NCBI GenBank assembly: GCA_031553755.1
Contig: JAVBKZ010000042.1
Location: forward strand, 1-59,539
Direction of reading: 5' to 3'
Source: JAIRVZ01 sp031553755
GTDB taxonomy: Bacteria > Bacteroidota > Bacteroidia > Bacteroidales > Azobacteroidaceae
DNA: 59,539 nucleotides
Shown: positions 17,909 through 27,164 of the stretch, in pieces
Layout: every line of letters starts with the position of its first letter
How positions within the stretch are numbered: position 1 is the stretch's first letter
The notes under the pieces: generated by a model
What the model was told of the DNA's origin: nothing
The model's database searches: none
Seen by the model: only the letters and a program-made list of their open reading frames with translations
Translations under genes and position numbers: made by a program

Positions 17909-18715
17909 CTATTTGAATACCGTAATAAGTAAAGTAGCAACCGAAATCAAGGTAGAAACAATGGCAATTGTCATATTTTCTGTAGAACCGATACTCGCCC
18001 CATTTCCTTTTGTTTTGTTAGGTTCTACATAAATCACGTCATTTTGCTGCAGGTAGAAATATGGAGACAACACTAAATTTTTATCTTGCAGGTCGATTCT
18101 TACAAATTCATTAATACCGTCAGTATGCTCCCTTTTAATAAGTACATTGTTGCGTTTCCCATAAATTGTTAAATCTCCGGCCTGAGCCAAAGCCTGTAAA
18201 ATATTTACATTTTCAGTAGGAAAAGTATAATTACCCGGACGATTTACTTCTCCTAAAACACTAATGTTGTAATTGGTATATCTTGCCGTAACAATCAAAC
18301 CTTCATTTTCTTTGATATATTTCGGGCATATTTTTTTATAAATCATATTCTCAGCTTCGGTTCTTGTAAGATCGGCAACATGTATTATCCCTAATACCGG
18401 AAAATTAATATTTCCGGATTCATCTACCATGTAAGATTGAGAGCCGACCGTATTATAAATTCCCCCTATCCCATTTCCGGGTACAGGCATCAATGGTAAA
18501 TTAAAAGGTATAGAAACTGAAGCATTTGTTGAATTAACGAAAATAGTAAGAATATCTCCCGGCATAATTTTAGGAGTATAAAGATTTTTAACCTCTGATA
18601 ATTGTTGAGGAGTTAATGATTCTACACCTTTCAAATAAGTTACTTTTTTATAAGAACCACAACTTGATAAAATTGCGACTGCGAATACGGAAAGAATAAT
18701 AGTTTTGAATTTCAT
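17909..18715 (-). CDS. Polysaccharide export outer-membrane lipoprotein (Wza/BexD family)
   Basis: 268 residues with lipobox LSSC near residue 19. A Poly_export domain is present (KIMPGDILTIFVNS, about 50-145), followed by SLBB-type segments (VSVLGEVNRPGNYTF-like stretch, about 150-220). A final hydrophobic segment (MTIAIVSTLISVATLLITVF) may be the membrane anchor or barrel helix. In the family such proteins form the outer-membrane channel for capsule or exopolysaccharide. No partner tyrosine kinase or glycosyltransferase genes are adjacent, which is unusual for this family. It converges with nth. Confidence 0.88.
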   Translation of the reverse strand: MKFKTIILSVFAVAILSSCGSYKKVTYLKGVESLTPQQLSEVKNLYTPKIMPGDILTIFVNSTNASVSIPFNLPLMPVPGNGIGGIYNTVGSQSYMVDESGNINFPVLGIIHVADLTRTEAENMIYKKICPKYIKENEGLIVTARYTNYNISVLGEVNRPGNYTFPTENVNILQALAQAGDLTIYGKRNNVLIKREHTDGINEFVRIDLQDKNLVLSPYFYLQQNDVIYVEPNKTKGNGASIGSTENMTIAIVSTLISVATLLITVFK

Positions 18716-18839
18716 GTTTGAAAATTTTTACGCAAAGTTAGAAAAAATAACCGAGCGGCTAAAATTAATTTATTGATTGTGATTCATGAACTATAACAGG
18801 TTCATTTTTGTTCTAAAAAACGAACTAAATGTATAATTA

Positions 18840-18872
18840 TTGTTAGAAAAAATAATAATATAAGTATTTTTG
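18840..18872 (+). promoter_or_regulatory. Promoter of the radical SAM gene
   Basis: TTG at 18840-18842 and TATTTTTG at 18865-18872, 25 bp start to start. The ATG is 30 bp downstream. Confidence 0.55.
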
Positions 18873-18902
18873 CTCCATACTTTATTCTATAAAATTTAAC
18901 TT

Positions 18903-19670
18903 ATGTTGTTTTCCGGGATTATTTTCGGTCCTATTCAAAGTAGGAGGTTAGGTATTTCATTAGGTATTAATCTTTTAGGAGAAGGAAAAGTTTGTTCTTT
19001 CGATTGCATATATTGTGAATGTGGCTATAATTCAGATGGTCGAAAACAAATGCCTCTACCTTCACGAAAAGAAGTTTATGAAGCTCTTGAAACACGGTTG
19101 AAAGAAATGCGATTAAACAATCAATTTCCGGACGTATTAACGTTTGCCGGAAATGGAGAACCGACTCTCCATCCTGATTTTGAACAAATAATTGATGATA
19201 CGATAGAACTCCGTAACAAATATTTTCCCAATGCGAAAATCAGCGTACTTTCTAATTCAACTATGATTGAGAAAGAAAGTGTTTTCCGCGCATTAAATAA
19301 GATTGATAATAATATCCTGAAATTAGATTCTGTTTTTGAAGAAAAAATTAAATTGATAGACGCACCTGTCAATTCTTCATTTTCTATAGATAAATTAATC
19401 GAAAATTTGAAGCGATTCAATGGAAACTTAATCATACAAACCATGTTTTTATCCGGAACATATCAAGGAGTTTCCGTTGATAACACATCCGGTCCGGAAA
19501 TTAACGCATGGATTGATGTCCTAAAAAAAATCAATCCAAAGCAAGTGATGATCTATACAATTGACAGGATTACTCCTGCCGAAGGACTAAAAAAAATACC
19601 TTTGGAAAAATTAAATAAAATTGCAGAAATATTAAATAATGAAGGATTTAATGTAAGCGTTTCGGGATAA
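18903..19670 (+). CDS. Radical SAM protein
   Basis: 255 residues. The [4Fe-4S]/SAM cysteines are C31, C35 and C38 in VCSFDCIYCEC (C-x3-C-x2-C). The glycine-rich SAM-contact motif is TFAGNGEPTLHPDF. The front segment FGPIQSRRLGISLGINLL is characteristic of a widespread family of small radical SAM proteins of undetermined substrate. No C-terminal auxiliary cluster is obvious. The GH3 gene starts 32 bp downstream but has its own -7 box, so co-regulation is possible but not certain. Confidence 0.88.
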   Translation: MLFSGIIFGPIQSRRLGISLGINLLGEGKVCSFDCIYCECGYNSDGRKQMPLPSRKEVYEALETRLKEMRLNNQFPDVLTFAGNGEPTLHPDFEQIIDDTIELRNKYFPNAKISVLSNSTMIEKESVFRALNKIDNNILKLDSVFEEKIKLIDAPVNSSFSIDKLIENLKRFNGNLIIQTMFLSGTYQGVSVDNTSGPEINAWIDVLKKINPKQVMIYTIDRITPAEGLKKIPLEKLNKIAEILNNEGFNVSVSG

Positions 19671-19675
19671 ACTCT

Positions 19676-19683
19676 TATATTTG
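19676..19683 (+). promoter_or_regulatory. -7 box for the GH3 gene
   Basis: TATATTTG, overlapping the end of the radical SAM intergenic gap, 20 bp before the GH3 ATG. Confidence 0.5.
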
Positions 19684-19702
19684 TCAAAAAAAGTACACAC
19701 AA

Positions 19703-21214
19703 ATGATGAATCCTGACAAATTGGCTTTACAGATTTTTCGTTCGAGATTAGAAAAAATCGCGCGTTTTGAAAAATATCCCGATTTGATTCAGGCTGAACA
19801 ATTAAACGATCTTATTAAAGTTTCTAAAAAAACGGAATGGGGGAAAAAGTACGATTATAGCTCCATACAATCATACGCGGATTTTACTTCACGCGTACCT
19901 ATTCAGGACTATGAAGATATCAAGGTTGACGTTGAAAGGATGATGAAAGGTGAAAATAATATTTTATGGCCTGAAAAAATAAAATGGTTCGCCAAATCGT
20001 CCGGAACTACAAACGACAAAAGTAAATTCATTCCAACCAGCGAAACTTCTCTTAGGGAATGTCATTATAAAGGAGGAAAAGATACCGTAGCTACATACTT
20101 GAACAACAGAACAGATAGCACTTTCTTTCGTGGAAAAGGTTTAATTTTGGGAGGTAGCTGTAAACCTGTGACTTATAACCAACACTCTTTGTTTGGCGAT
20201 TTATCAGCGATACTTATTCAAAACATTAATCCGGTAGCGAATATTTTCAGAACCCCATCTAAGAAAATAATTTTGATGGATGAATGGGAAGCCAAATTAG
20301 AAGCGATATGTAACAGTGCTATCAATGAGAATGTTACGAACCTTTCAGGAGTGCCTTCCTGGTTTATGGTTTTAATAAAAAAAATATTGCAAAAAACCGG
20401 CAAAAAACATCTTACTGAAATATGGCCTAATTTGGAAGTTTTTTTTCACGGAGGAATCAGTTTTACACCATACGGTGATCAATACAAAAACTTAATTCCG
20501 TCAGAAAGAATGCGTTATATGGAGACATACAATGCCTCTGAAGGCTTTTTCGCGATTCAAAACGATTTGAACGATTCTTCACTGTTGCTTTTATTGGATT
20601 ATGGTATTTTTTTTGAATTCATTTCTATTGAAGACTTGGAGTCGGGTAAGCCTAAAGTTATCAGGTTACAAGATGTTGAATTAAATAAAAATTACGCTTT
20701 GATAATAACAACTAATAGTGGTTTGTGGAGATATAAGATAGGCGATACTGTGATGTTTAAGAATCTCAATCCTTATAAAATTATCATTACAGGCCGTACA
20801 AAGCACTACATCAATGCATTTGGCGAAGAATTGATGATTGACAATGCCGACAAGGCTTTACTTCGGGCTTGTCGGGAAACAAACAGCAAAATCAGGGAAT
20901 ATACGGCGGCTCCTATTTATATGTCGTCTGATTATAAAGGAAAACACCAATGGTTAATCGAATTTGAAGAAAAACCGGCTTCTTTAGATGCTTTTGTTCA
21001 AGTTTTAGATAGTTCATTAAAAGATTTGAATTCGGATTACGAAGCAAAGCGTTATAAAAATATGACTTTAGATCTTCCTATCCTGGTAGTTGCCCGTCAG
21101 AATCTGTTTTACGATTGGCTCGAACAAAAAGGAAAACTCGGAGGGCAACATAAAGTTCCCCGCTTGTCTAACACTCGGATATATATGGACGATTTATTGG
21201 AAATGAATCAATAA
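19703..21214 (+). CDS. GH3-family acyl-adenylating enzyme
   Basis: 503 residues, full length for bacterial GH3 proteins of the acyl-adenylate (ANL) superfamily. The ATP-loop is WFAKSSGTTNDKSKFIP (about 92-108). Adenylate motifs are METYNASEGFFAIQND, where E is the expected metal/adenylate contact, and LWRYKIGDTVMF. The C-terminal region has ITGRTKHYINAFGEELM. Plant relatives join amino acids to hormones; the substrates of bacterial versions are not known. It follows the radical SAM gene on the same strand. Confidence 0.9.
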   Translation: MMNPDKLALQIFRSRLEKIARFEKYPDLIQAEQLNDLIKVSKKTEWGKKYDYSSIQSYADFTSRVPIQDYEDIKVDVERMMKGENNILWPEKIKWFAKSSGTTNDKSKFIPTSETSLRECHYKGGKDTVATYLNNRTDSTFFRGKGLILGGSCKPVTYNQHSLFGDLSAILIQNINPVANIFRTPSKKIILMDEWEAKLEAICNSAINENVTNLSGVPSWFMVLIKKILQKTGKKHLTEIWPNLEVFFHGGISFTPYGDQYKNLIPSERMRYMETYNASEGFFAIQNDLNDSSLLLLLDYGIFFEFISIEDLESGKPKVIRLQDVELNKNYALIITTNSGLWRYKIGDTVMFKNLNPYKIIITGRTKHYINAFGEELMIDNADKALLRACRETNSKIREYTAAPIYMSSDYKGKHQWLIEFEEKPASLDAFVQVLDSSLKDLNSDYEAKRYKNMTLDLPILVVARQNLFYDWLEQKGKLGGQHKVPRLSNTRIYMDDLLEMNQ

Positions 21215-21248
21215 AAGCGTTCCTAAAAAGCACCATAATAATTACAAT

Positions 21249-22421
21249 TTAAGGGGTATTTTTTACGGCTCTATTGCGTTCTGGTATTAAAGTCCATATT
21301 CCATAATAATATGTATCCCTTATGCCAACGTCAGGTTTGAAGAAATAATTTGAACTGCCTTGATCTTCGCCCTTTTGAGCTTCCTTTTTTACTCTTTCTA
21401 CGACTTCCCCTATTATCACATTACAATCTTTTTGCGTTCTGCAAGAGTCACTCGCTTCACATGCCTGTCTTATTTCTTTGAAAGGATAGTTTTTATACTT
21501 CGATGTATTTATTGCTTTTTCATCGATGGGTAACAATCCGATACTTTCTCTCAATAGATTCGCTTGTTCATAGTCATTAGAGGGTATATTTTTCAAAAAG
21601 ACCTTAATTGTCTCATCCTTATAGTTAATCGTGGCCGCAACAATTCCAAACGGAGAGCTGTTGTCCCAGTGTGAAACAATACCAACATAATCTTGAGGTA
21701 ACACCAATCCCCGGTACAATGCCTCTTTTGACAGGCTATCTATCTTGTTTTCAGACATATCGTTAGATAAACAATCTTTTAATAGAGATTCATCCTGACG
21801 GATCCGGTTTTTTAATCCGCAATAATGCCTCAACATTGTATAGAGTTTTATCCGGATTGAGTCTTTATCCAATAAAAAGTGAGGAAATCCTTGTTCTGTT
21901 ATTATTTTTGAAACAGTAACGGATAAGTCGTATAAAACACAATCTTTATCTTCAGACTTGTTGCTATGATTAGCAGCCTCCTGATCCAAAACAAATAAAT
22001 CAGCGTATTTCTTTCGCAGGGCTTGATCTTTTTGAGCTTCATATTGATTTTTCAATGTTGGATATTCCGATACAAATTTTTTCCAGTATTTTTTTTGCTG
22101 CCGGAAGTGTTCGAATGCCGGAGTTTCAAAATCTGTCATCTCATATCCCTGGCCTATTAACCGTTGGGCAAACATGAATGCATCGGCATATTGCCCTGTA
22201 TTTATGGCGCACAAGCAAGCATTATGAATATATTTATAATGATGGTACGGATATTGCTTTACCAATTCTTTATAAATAGTAAGGGCGGCCACATAATTTG
22301 AATCGGAGATATGAGCGTCCGCGGTATATATCTTCGCATAATATTCTTTATACACAAAATCTGTAGTGTAAGAGAATAAAGAAACCAGCAAAGAAATGGA
22401 TAGAAATAATATTTTTTTCAT
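21249..22421 (-). CDS. Secreted TPR-containing protein of unknown function
   Basis: 390 residues with a signal peptide (about 1-18). TPR-like helices are at about 25-95 (NYVAALTIYKELVKQYP; HNACLCAINTGQYADAFMFA). A helical middle is followed by a region about 225-300 with GIVAATINYKDETIKVFLK. No catalytic motif is recognised. It is the third gene of a likely operon, 48 bp after the TPR/regulator-like lipoprotein gene at 22470-23423. Confidence 0.6.
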   Translation of the reverse strand: MKKILFLSISLLVSLFSYTTDFVYKEYYAKIYTADAHISDSNYVAALTIYKELVKQYPYHHYKYIHNACLCAINTGQYADAFMFAQRLIGQGYEMTDFETPAFEHFRQQKKYWKKFVSEYPTLKNQYEAQKDQALRKKYADLFVLDQEAANHSNKSEDKDCVLYDLSVTVSKIITEQGFPHFLLDKDSIRIKLYTMLRHYCGLKNRIRQDESLLKDCLSNDMSENKIDSLSKEALYRGLVLPQDYVGIVSHWDNSSPFGIVAATINYKDETIKVFLKNIPSNDYEQANLLRESIGLLPIDEKAINTSKYKNYPFKEIRQACEASDSCRTQKDCNVIIGEVVERVKKEAQKGEDQGSSNYFFKPDVGIRDTYYYGIWTLIPERNRAVKNTP

Positions 22422-22469
22422 GTTGTAATTTTTAATTATTAATGTAAAAAAATCAAGATGACTTTATAA

Positions 22470-23423
22470 TCAATCACTCCGTTTTTCAAAAATAAACTCA
22501 AAAAACAATTGACAAAAAGAATCTTTTGGCATTTTTTTTCTTATCTGAAACTTTCTTTGTTTAACAATGTTTGTATCCGTAGATCCCAAACAGAGCGCTT
22601 TCGTAAACGTGTTTATTGGAAGAAGAGAGAGACAACACAACAGGGTATCTTTTTCGGTCAATTTTGAAGAGTATGTTTTCAAATCAGAAATAAATGTCGA
22701 AAAGTATTTTTGGAGTTCAATCTGTAATTGTTCTTGTTTTTGATAATTGAATACTTTGGCATCTTTACTTTTAGTTTGTTTGCCCAAAGTTTGCATTTCT
22801 GTATAAATGGAAGTTTCTTTAAATAATTCAGTTTGAATCAAATAAGCTTGGAAGGTTAGTTGAGTCGAATAAGATTTCTTCGATTCGATAAGTTTATCAA
22901 GCTGATTTAATTCTATTTCACCATCCTTATATTGATTCAACAATGATTGAAATTCCTTTTGTTCTTTGGCTTTCTTTTTATGAAATAGATAAAAAATAAC
23001 CGAGCAAACCACAAAGGCCAATACTCCCAAAGATATAAATAAATAATTTAAAAGTGTTTTCCTATCCTCTTGTTTCAAAAAAAGCTGCTGTTCTTCCTTG
23101 AAAATTTCCTCTGTATAATTATGATATTCTACAAAGTTGGCATAAGCTCCTTCCAAATTTTCTAACTTTTCCTCCAAAATAGTCATCTGAAAATAATAAG
23201 CAGCTTTAACACGAATATTTTTGCTCTTTGCTGCTTGCTGAAGATAAACTTTTGCTTCATCATATTGCCCCGACTGTATCAACTGACCGGCTTTTACAAC
23301 ATTGAGACTATCAGACAAAGTATTTTCCTGCGATTTATAATTGGAAACAGTATCGTTTTTATCTAAGCAAGCAACAAAGACGCATAAACAAAATAGACTT
23401 GTAATTAAAGGTCTTTTCTTCAT
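22470..23423 (-). CDS. Membrane lipoprotein with TPR, coiled coil and degenerate LuxR-like end
   Basis: 317 residues. Lipobox-like VACLDK is near residue 17. TPR-type helices lie at about 42-110. One membrane helix (NYLFISLGVLAFVVCSVIFY) is at about 127-146, and a charged coiled coil follows (about 150-250). The last 60 residues (TEKDTLLCCLSLLPINTF, then IVKQRKFQIRKKMPKD) resemble the helix-turn-helix end of TPR/LuxR-type regulators common in Bacteroidota. The DNA-recognition part is divergent, so DNA binding is uncertain. It may sense an envelope signal through the TPR part. It is the middle gene of a three-gene minus-strand cluster. Confidence 0.6.
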   Translation of the reverse strand: MKKRPLITSLFCLCVFVACLDKNDTVSNYKSQENTLSDSLNVVKAGQLIQSGQYDEAKVYLQQAAKSKNIRVKAAYYFQMTILEEKLENLEGAYANFVEYHNYTEEIFKEEQQLFLKQEDRKTLLNYLFISLGVLAFVVCSVIFYLFHKKKAKEQKEFQSLLNQYKDGEIELNQLDKLIESKKSYSTQLTFQAYLIQTELFKETSIYTEMQTLGKQTKSKDAKVFNYQKQEQLQIELQKYFSTFISDLKTYSSKLTEKDTLLCCLSLLPINTFTKALCLGSTDTNIVKQRKFQIRKKMPKDSFCQLFFEFIFEKRSD

Positions 23424-23472
23424 TTAATAATATCTTTTCAACTCATTTATTTCAGAGTTAATGAATAAATTT

Positions 23473-23886
23473 TTACTTTGAAAGATTAGTTACCCGTTCC
23501 CAAACTTCAGTAATTTTGATAGTACCATTAAGAATACCAGAAACATACATTTTATTTCCTTCAATTTTTACTTCATATACTCCTTTCTTTCCTAAAAATC
23601 GACTCATGCCCGGCAAAGTAGAAGTTATGTTTTCTGTATATACATCATCTTTCAATGTATAAAAGCCTCCTGCTCCTGTATACACATTACCTTCTGAATC
23701 AGAACGATACCAAAAAAAAGAATTATTTGTAATCAATTTTATATGTTCAAAAGAAGGAGAAACTGGTTTTCCGTTATTTTCTACTACTTTCCACGTCCCT
23801 TGCATATCGGAAGTTGATATTGTTGTGCTGGAACAAAAAATAGTCATTGCAAAGACTGCTACTAATGCTAAAAAATTGTTTCTCAT
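23473..23886 (-). CDS. Secreted lipocalin-like protein (DUF4488-like)
   Basis: 137 residues with a signal peptide. The mature part starts near a lipocalin-type GTWKVVENNGKPV, followed by alternating beta strands (FFWYRSDSEGNVYTGAGG; DVYTENITSTLPG; VYEVKIEGNKMYVSG) and KITEVWERV at the end. This fits the small beta-barrel DUF4488/lipocalin-like proteins of Bacteroidales; ligand and function are unknown. A -7 box precedes it, so it is probably the first gene of the cluster running down to 21249, with gaps of about 49 bp. Confidence 0.65.
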   Translation of the reverse strand: MRNNFLALVAVFAMTIFCSSTTISTSDMQGTWKVVENNGKPVSPSFEHIKLITNNSFFWYRSDSEGNVYTGAGGFYTLKDDVYTENITSTLPGMSRFLGKKGVYEVKIEGNKMYVSGILNGTIKITEVWERVTNLSK

Positions 23887-23931
23887 GATAAATAAAGTTT
23901 AATAATAAGTAAATAAAAAAAAATCACTTTG

Positions 23932-23939
23932 CAAAGATA
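23932..23939 (-). promoter_or_regulatory. -7 box for the 21249-23886 cluster
   Basis: On the minus strand the sequence is TATCTTTG, 46 bp before the start at 23886. No clear -33 element was seen. Confidence 0.55.
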
Positions 23940-24060
23940 AAGGGTTAAGCAAATAAATAAAAAGAAATTTGGTTATGAAATAAAAGTGTAATTATTTGAT
24001 TTTTAACAGGTAAGAATAGATTCGGTTATAATTGTGATTTTATTGCAGATTTATTTACCA

Positions 24061-24152
24061 CATACAAACAAAGACTTTAAGAACAAAGACAAAAGACGAG
24101 TCTTAAAGTCTTTTTGTCTACATCTATCTTCTTTATTCTTAAAGTCTTTATT
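24061..24152. repeat. Iterated-word inverted repeat, likely terminator of the esterase gene
   Basis: GACTTTAAGA (24073-24082) faces TCTTAAAGTC (24101-24110), a perfect 10-bp pair. A third copy, TTCTTAAAGTCTTTA, is at about 24137-24150, so two alternative hairpins are possible. The words AAAGAC and GTCTTT repeat through the segment. It lies just after the stop of the 24164-26107 gene. Confidence 0.65.
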
Positions 24153-24163
24153 TTAATAAAATT

Positions 24164-26107
24164 TTACTTCCAATCGTCAGTCCTGAAAGGAGAAGCCGGA
24201 AGTTCTGCTCCATTGAATAAATTTCCGATAGGATTGTTTGCCCAAGCATAACGAACAGCAACCGGGAATTCTATTTCAGGTGCGCTAACTACAATTTCAT
24301 TGCCTTCGATTACGGCTTTCGCCCAATAAAATTTATGGTCAGATCCGGCAATCGCGAAACCTTTCAATGGTTCGTTGTTTTTTCCTTTTAATCCGTTGTT
24401 AGTGTGATTAAAGGAAATCCTGATTTTATTTCCTTCTATTTTATACGATTGATAAATAGGACCAGAATAAACAATATTTTGTTTGTAAGTATTTGCGCGG
24501 GCAGCCAATGCCAAACGGATACCTACGTCTTGTTTGTTTTTCGGATGAATATCTACAGCATCACCAATATCAGTAGTTACTGCCATTCCTGTGTTGTCTA
24601 AATGCAAGGTTTGCAACTGGGCTTCGCGTAATTCGGCCCAACCCGATTGAGAAGGGGCTTTTTGTATTTCCATGAAATTAGCCAACTGTACAAGATAAAA
24701 AGGAAAATCCTGATTCCATTGTTTTCTCCAGTCGCGAATCATCAAGGGCATAAGTTCGCGGTATTGATAAGCGCGGTCGGCATTCGATTCGCCCTGATAC
24801 CAGATAGCTCCTTTGATTGCAAAAGGTACAATCGGATGAATCATAGCATTATATAGAACCGAAACACGATTCGGATCGTTTGCGGATTTTGGTTTTTGAG
24901 GTAATTTACGAGCATCTATAGCAACTTTGTATTTCCATTCGGAAGCTAAAGAGATCACATCAGAATCGCTTGATTTGATATACATGTTTTTGGCAGACGT
25001 ATCAAAACCACCTCCGCCACCGGTGTCTGTTACCCTAATGGTAATGATGACTTTTCCCTCTTTAACTAATTTCTTCGGAACACGATATTTCCGGTCGATT
25101 CCATAACCTACAGTAGCTCCAACTTGTTCTCCATTGAAATAGGTAATGTCATCATCATCAACAACTCCAAGGCTTAATTCCAAGTCTTTACCTTTCATTG
25201 CCGAAGTAATAGTTACTTCTTTTCTGAACCACACGATTCCGTCCAAGCCCGGTAAACCGTTGTCTTCCCACATACAAGGTAAATTCATTGTTTTCCAATC
25301 AGAATCATTGAAATTGTTTGCCGCCCAAATAGCTGTTCCGTTTTGCATGCCGGAGTCGGCCAATTCAAATTGCTTGTTCCATGCATCGAGCGCTTGCTGT
25401 AAGTTTTCAGCATTTGTATTTTGAACATCTTTTATCGCTTGTCTGAAATCAGGCATATTTTCTAACGATTCGGCGCTTGTCCATGCTTCGGCAATTGTTC
25501 CGCCCCAAGAAGTATTGATCAATCCAATTGGAGTATTATCTAAATTTTGATTCAAATTTCGTCCAAAAAAATAAGCTGTGGAGGAAAAACCTGCAATAGT
25601 TGCCGGAGAACAAACTTTCCAACCGCCGCCTTCGATAGATATATTGTCTTGGGGTGTGATTGAAGTTTTTTTATCAACTTGCAATAAACGGATATTAGGA
25701 TAATTAGCTGCTTCTATTTCTTCTTTGTAATTGTTGACTTTTCCCCATCCGGCTAAAGGCATTTCCATATTTGATTGTCCGGAACAAATCCAGACTTCCC
25801 CTATCAAGACGTTTTTCAGTTCAATCTTTTTACCATCAGAAATAGAAATAATATAAGGTCCACCAGCAGTTGGCGTTTTCATAAAAGTTTTCCATTTCCC
25901 GTTTTCATCGGCTAATGTCGTATACATTTTTTTATCCCATGAAGTGATGATTTCCACCTTCTTTTTAGGAGTTGCTTTTCCCCAGATAGGAGCGTCTGTT
26001 TGTTGTTGAAGTACCATATTATCGGTAAATATAGCTGGCAATTCGATTTTTGCAGAGATTGACAATGCGAAAAACAAGAATACAATAGATATTAATCCTT
26101 TTTTCAT
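24164..26107 (-). CDS. Secreted sialate O-acetylesterase (SASA/SGNH family)
   Basis: 647 residues with a signal peptide (about 1-20). The SGNH nucleophile is S112 in CSGQSNMEMPL, and a second conserved block is WYQGESNADRA. A galactose-binding-like beta-sandwich (about 255-400; WFRKEVTITS, LSLGVVDDDDITYFNGE) is inserted between the two halves, as in the Bacteroidales family. A C-terminal beta domain completes it. The family removes O-acetyl groups from sialic acids or plant polysaccharides; with two pectate lyases nearby, plant-derived substrates are equally plausible. It appears monocistronic. Confidence 0.92.
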   Translation of the reverse strand: MKKGLISIVFLFFALSISAKIELPAIFTDNMVLQQQTDAPIWGKATPKKKVEIITSWDKKMYTTLADENGKWKTFMKTPTAGGPYIISISDGKKIELKNVLIGEVWICSGQSNMEMPLAGWGKVNNYKEEIEAANYPNIRLLQVDKKTSITPQDNISIEGGGWKVCSPATIAGFSSTAYFFGRNLNQNLDNTPIGLINTSWGGTIAEAWTSAESLENMPDFRQAIKDVQNTNAENLQQALDAWNKQFELADSGMQNGTAIWAANNFNDSDWKTMNLPCMWEDNGLPGLDGIVWFRKEVTITSAMKGKDLELSLGVVDDDDITYFNGEQVGATVGYGIDRKYRVPKKLVKEGKVIITIRVTDTGGGGGFDTSAKNMYIKSSDSDVISLASEWKYKVAIDARKLPQKPKSANDPNRVSVLYNAMIHPIVPFAIKGAIWYQGESNADRAYQYRELMPLMIRDWRKQWNQDFPFYLVQLANFMEIQKAPSQSGWAELREAQLQTLHLDNTGMAVTTDIGDAVDIHPKNKQDVGIRLALAARANTYKQNIVYSGPIYQSYKIEGNKIRISFNHTNNGLKGKNNEPLKGFAIAGSDHKFYWAKAVIEGNEIVVSAPEIEFPVAVRYAWANNPIGNLFNGAELPASPFRTDDWK

Positions 26108-26194
26108 GAATATTTTATTTAGATATATAAAAATAGCTGATAACGCTGATTATTACAGAAAATTTCGTTTATTAACAATAAACTCATCCCGACT

Positions 26195-26300
26195 TTTATC
26201 AAACACGGAGTAGAAAGAGTTTATTTCACGGAGTATTTTGTCTCTTAATGTATCGAATCTACTCTGTGAATAATTACTCCGTGAACTCTGTGTTAAAAAT
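26195..26300. repeat. Iterated-word inverted repeat after the HAD gene
   Basis: CACGGAGTA (26204-26212) pairs with TACTCCGTG (26275-26283). Each arm is followed by a second variant of the word (TTTCACGGAGTA; TACTCTGTGAAT; CTCTGTGTTAAA). It lies downstream of the HAD hydrolase on the minus strand. Confidence 0.65.
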
Positions 26301-26342
26301 TTATTATCTTAGATCTTTTGAAAAGTTAAGATGACTTCTGTT

Positions 26343-26969
26343 CTAAAAATGTCCTTTTTCCTCAAAAATATACCTGAAATCTTCCCCGTTTTCGGGTTGG
26401 AAAACACGCATACCTAACTTTTTTCCGGCTTCAATATTTGCCGCGCCATCATCTATGAATAATGTTTCGGATGGAATTATGCCCGAATCCTGAATCAAAT
26501 ATTCATAAATTCTCGCGTCGGGTTTTGTAATACCTATTTCACAAGAAAGATATAATTTGTCGAAATATTCATTCAACGGTTTACCAAGTTGGGTAAAATC
26601 ACGAGATAAAGCCCACGACATAATTACCGGATTCGTATTACTTAATAAATAAAGATTATAGGATTTTCTCAATTTTTCGAGCAATTCTAATTTATATAAA
26701 GGAGTGTCTTGAATAAAACCAAGCCATCCATAATCAATATCTTCTCCCGGAATATGTTTACCTGCTATCTGACGTAAAGCTTCGTAAAATTCTTCTTTCG
26801 AAAGCCGACCTTCTTCCAAATCGAGGAAAACACCTTTTTGATGATAGGGGTCCAATAATTCCTCCGCTTGTCCCAAACCTATACTTTTAAAACGCCTGAC
26901 AGCTTCATCCCTGTTCAATGTGAGAATAACTCCTCCTAAATCAAATACTATATTTTTAATTTTATCCAT
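26343..26969 (-). CDS. HAD-superfamily hydrolase (YihX-like)
   Basis: 208 residues from the ATG at 26969 (MDKIKNIVFDLGGVIL). An in-frame ATG at 27041 would add 24 residues made only of intergenic repeat sequence, so it was rejected. HAD motif I is VFDLGGVIL, with the D-L-G form seen in YihX-type phosphatases. Motif II is LYLLSNTNP, motif III is around TKPDARIYEY, and motif IV is LFIDDGAANIEAGKKLGM. It is a cytoplasmic sugar- or nucleotide-phosphatase by family; substrate unknown. Confidence 0.88.
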   Translation of the reverse strand: MDKIKNIVFDLGGVILTLNRDEAVRRFKSIGLGQAEELLDPYHQKGVFLDLEEGRLSKEEFYEALRQIAGKHIPGEDIDYGWLGFIQDTPLYKLELLEKLRKSYNLYLLSNTNPVIMSWALSRDFTQLGKPLNEYFDKLYLSCEIGITKPDARIYEYLIQDSGIIPSETLFIDDGAANIEAGKKLGMRVFQPENGEDFRYIFEEKGHF

Positions 26970-26984
26970 AAATATTAATTGAAT

Positions 26985-27062
26985 GGAAAATGGAAAGTAG
27001 AGATTGGAAAATGAAAAGCAAAAAACACGCTCAATTTTCAACTCTTAACTTTCAATTCAGTT
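26985..27062. repeat. Iterated-word repeat in the HAD gene leader
   Basis: Words GGAAAATGGAAAGTAGAG and TTTTCAACTCTTAACTTTCA form a degenerate inverted repeat. It lies between the HAD gene's -7 box (27071-27078) and its start, so it would be transcribed as part of the 5' leader. Confidence 0.5.
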
Positions 27063-27070
27063 ACGGGTTG

Positions 27071-27078
27071 CAAAGTTA
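27071..27078 (-). promoter_or_regulatory. -7 box for the HAD gene
   Basis: On the minus strand the sequence is TAACTTTG. It gives a leader of about 100 nt. Confidence 0.5.
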
Positions 27079-27126
27079 AATATAAAAACCTATTACTTAT
27101 AACTTATTACTTACAACTTTTTTTAT

Positions 27127-27134
27127 TAATTTTG
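27127..27134 (+). promoter_or_regulatory. -7 box for pheT
   Basis: TAATTTTG, 31 bp before the ATG at 27165; it overlaps the alternative start at 27132, which is therefore unlikely. Confidence 0.5.
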
Positions 27135-27164
27135 ACGGCAAATTTTGAAAATCATATAACAATC

